NCBI GenBank assembly: GCA_031292035.1 | Contig: JARLHX010000255.1 | Location: 1-13,184, forward strand | Length of the DNA stretch: 13,184 nucleotides | Direction: 5' to 3' | From: Negativicutes bacterium | GTDB lineage: Bacteria; Bacillota_C; Negativicutes; Sporomusales_B; JARLHX01 | Shown here: positions 11,862 through 13,184 of the stretch, piece by piece | Numbering within the stretch: the first letter of the stretch is position 1 | Layout: each line of letters begins with the position of its first letter | Translations under genes and position numbers: made by a program | Notes under the pieces: generated by a model | What the model was told of the DNA's origin: nothing | Database searches by the model: none | Seen by the model: only the letters and a program-made list of their open reading frames with translations

Positions 11862-13184
11862 TTACTCGTCCCAATCCACCTGAGGCGAGCGGTAAAAGTG
11901 GATTCCCATTCCAGCCAGCCGTGCGCCGTGAGTCCCCAACCGGTGACGGTATTCTCCCCAGTTTCGGCCATCCATCGGCGACCAGCCGATTTCGGCGATC
12001 CCTGGAAGGCGCGGAAAGGCCATGAATTCGATGTCCCCCATTGTGCGTAGTGTTTCGCTCCACAGCGGCGCTTCCACCCCGGCAACGTCTTCTTCGGACA
12101 GCCATTCTAGCTGGGCAAGTGGATCCCAATCATAGGCGTCCCTGACTTCGACGTAGCCGGCCCACTTCAACCCCAGCGGCGAGGAGGCGTCGTACATCAT
12201 GTCCAGGTAGGTTTTCGAGCCCGGCGATAGGATCAGCTTGCAGCCCTGGGCGATGGCCTCTCGACCGTGCTCTCCCTTCCAAACTTGGACCAGCGTTGAG
12301 GGCTGCAGGTCGACCTGCGCTATTTCTTCCCAACCGACTACCTTCTTGCCATACGAATCGGCAATCGCCAGGACGCGCGTGACAAACCGACGGTAATCTT
12401 CGCTGGTCATGACCGAAGCCTCGTCCCCGCCGATGTGGAAGTATGGTCCGGGCGTCAGCGCTGCGACCTCGCGTACCACGTCCTCAACGAAACGGTAAGT
12501 GACTTCTTTATCCGTGCACAGCGAGCTGATGCCGACCTCGATCCCGGTGTGCAGCGCCGGCGCCTTGCTATCGCAGTTGAGTTCGGGATAGGAGGCCAGG
12601 GCTGCGTTGGTGTGCCCAGGCATGTCGATCTCAGGGACGACGGTGATGTAGCGGCTTTGCGCATATGCGACGATCTCGGCGTACTCTGCCTGGGTGTAAA
12701 ATCCGCCGGGATCGTTCCCGACGGCCGTGCTCCCACCGTATGCGCTAAGCCTGGGCCAGGTGGCGATCATCAGGCGCCAGCCCTGGTCGTCGCTGAGGTG
12801 CAGGTGAAATCGGTTCATTTTATAATAGGCGATCTCGTCGATGTAGCGCTTCACGTCGGCGACGCAAAAGAAGTGCCTGGCCACATCCAGCATCGCGCCT
12901 CGCCAGGCAAAGCGCGGCTGATCCCAGATGGTCATGGCGGCGATTTCCCAGGGACAATATTGAAGTTCGTGGCTTTCGATTGCGGCCGGCAGCAATTGGC
13001 GGATCGTCTGGACGCCGTGAAAAAGGCCGGCAGGGCGGTTGGCGGATAGGAAGAGCGAGCCCGGCGTGATCTCCAGCTTATAGCCTTCCTCGCCGAGATC
13101 CGCTTCGTTTTCGCACAGCCGAAGGTGGACATCTCCCTTTACTGCGTCGTCTGGGGAGAACTCATCCGCAGAAATCAACACCGG
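11862..13184 (-). CDS. Glycoside hydrolase family 20 beta-N-acetylhexosaminidase (N-terminus cut by window edge)
   Basis: GH20 enzymes release terminal beta-linked GlcNAc or GalNAc by substrate-assisted catalysis. About 440 residues are visible; the frame is open to the right edge, so the true start and any signal peptide lie outside. Numbering from the in-frame GTG at 13181: residues 1-85 look like the GH20b accessory domain (LFHGVQTIRQLLP). The barrel then has RGAMLDVARHF (94-104), NRFHLHLSDDQGWRL (123-137), VVPEIDMPGHTNA (181-193) and HIGGDEA (249-255), with the catalytic Asp253-Glu254 pair (bases 12420-12425) intact. The C-terminus ends at FYRSPQVDWDE, without extra domains. It precedes the ROK operon on the same strand but is separated by 234 bp with a hairpin and a strong promoter, so it belongs to an upstream transcript. 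It probably feeds GlcNAc to the importer and kinase. Confidence 0.93.
   Translation of the reverse strand, partial: PVLISADEFSPDDAVKGDVHLRLCENEADLGEEGYKLEITPGSLFLSANRPAGLFHGVQTIRQLLPAAIESHELQYCPWEIAAMTIWDQPRFAWRGAMLDVARHFFCVADVKRYIDEIAYYKMNRFHLHLSDDQGWRLMIATWPRLSAYGGSTAVGNDPGGFYTQAEYAEIVAYAQSRYITVVPEIDMPGHTNAALASYPELNCDSKAPALHTGIEVGISSLCTDKEVTYRFVEDVVREVAALTPGPYFHIGGDEASVMTSEDYRRFVTRVLAIADSYGKKVVGWEEIAQVDLQPSTLVQVWKGEHGREAIAQGCKLILSPGSKTYLDMMYDASSPLGLKWAGYVEVRDAYDWDPLAQLEWLSEEDVAGVEAPLWSETLRTMGDIEFMAFPRLPGIAEIGWSPMDGRNWGEYRHRLGTHGARLAGMGIHFYRSPQVDWDE

Noticed and set aside
12435..13049. Plus-strand ORF of 204 codons opposite GH20
   Set aside because: Antisense to the catalytic barrel of GH20; Val/Asp/Gly-rich composition typical of reverse-frame translation in GC-rich genes.
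1..13184. CRISPR arrays, insertion sequences, prophage or integrase genes, restriction or abortive-infection systems
   Set aside because: Looked for on both strands: no regularly spaced repeats, transposase motifs, integrase or known defence domains were seen. The tRNA gene shows no duplicated 3' end that would mark an integrated element.

Overview
The window looks like part of a Chloroflexota chromosome, probably an Anaerolineae-type heterotroph. This is inferred from gene style only: a Pro/Thr-rich lipoprotein of the LytR-CpsA-Psr family, an ABC solute-binding lipoprotein with a long Ala/Pro/Thr linker, and a ROK/PIG-L/GH20 amino-sugar cluster. No 16S rRNA or other marker gene is present. 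Almost all protein genes lie on the minus strand.

Left part (1-3600), miscellaneous genes. A truncated YddG-type EamA/DMT exporter (1-725) follows an LCP-family lipoprotein (779-1987). Next is an unusual plus-strand unit (about 2120-2637): a GC-rich leader with several strong helices, an ideal Shine-Dalgarno sequence, a 29-residue single-span membrane peptide, and three tandem hairpins, the last a rho-independent terminator. A DinB-like protein with a HicB-like N-terminal region (2647-3345) is divergent from a tRNA-Arg gene with anticodon GCG (3489-3562). The two are served by back-to-back promoters.

Right part (3664-13184), amino-sugar catabolism. Reading along the minus strand, a GH20 beta-N-acetylhexosaminidase (cut by the right edge) ends at 11862. 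Then comes a consensus sigma70 promoter (TTGACA, 16 bp, TATAAT) with a perfect 10-bp-arm palindrome just downstream of the -10, which is a textbook repressor operator. It drives a seven-gene run: NagC/XylR-type ROK repressor, a divergent ROK-fold sugar kinase-like protein with an extra N-terminal domain, a PIG-L de-N-acetylase, a solute-binding lipoprotein, two ABC permeases, and a stand-alone GlmS-type SIS isomerase/deaminase. The binding-protein cistron is flanked on both sides by perfect 11-bp-stem hairpins. No transport ATPase and no NagA deacetylase are visible.

Proposed pathway (inference): GH20 and the ABC importer supply GlcNAc or a GlcNAc-containing oligosaccharide; the ROK protein phosphorylates it; the PIG-L enzyme removes acetyl in place of NagA, or acts on the disaccharide as the archaeal diacetylchitobiose deacetylases do; the SIS enzyme converts GlcN-6-P to Fru-6-P and ammonia. 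The ROK repressor senses the sugar and controls the operon.
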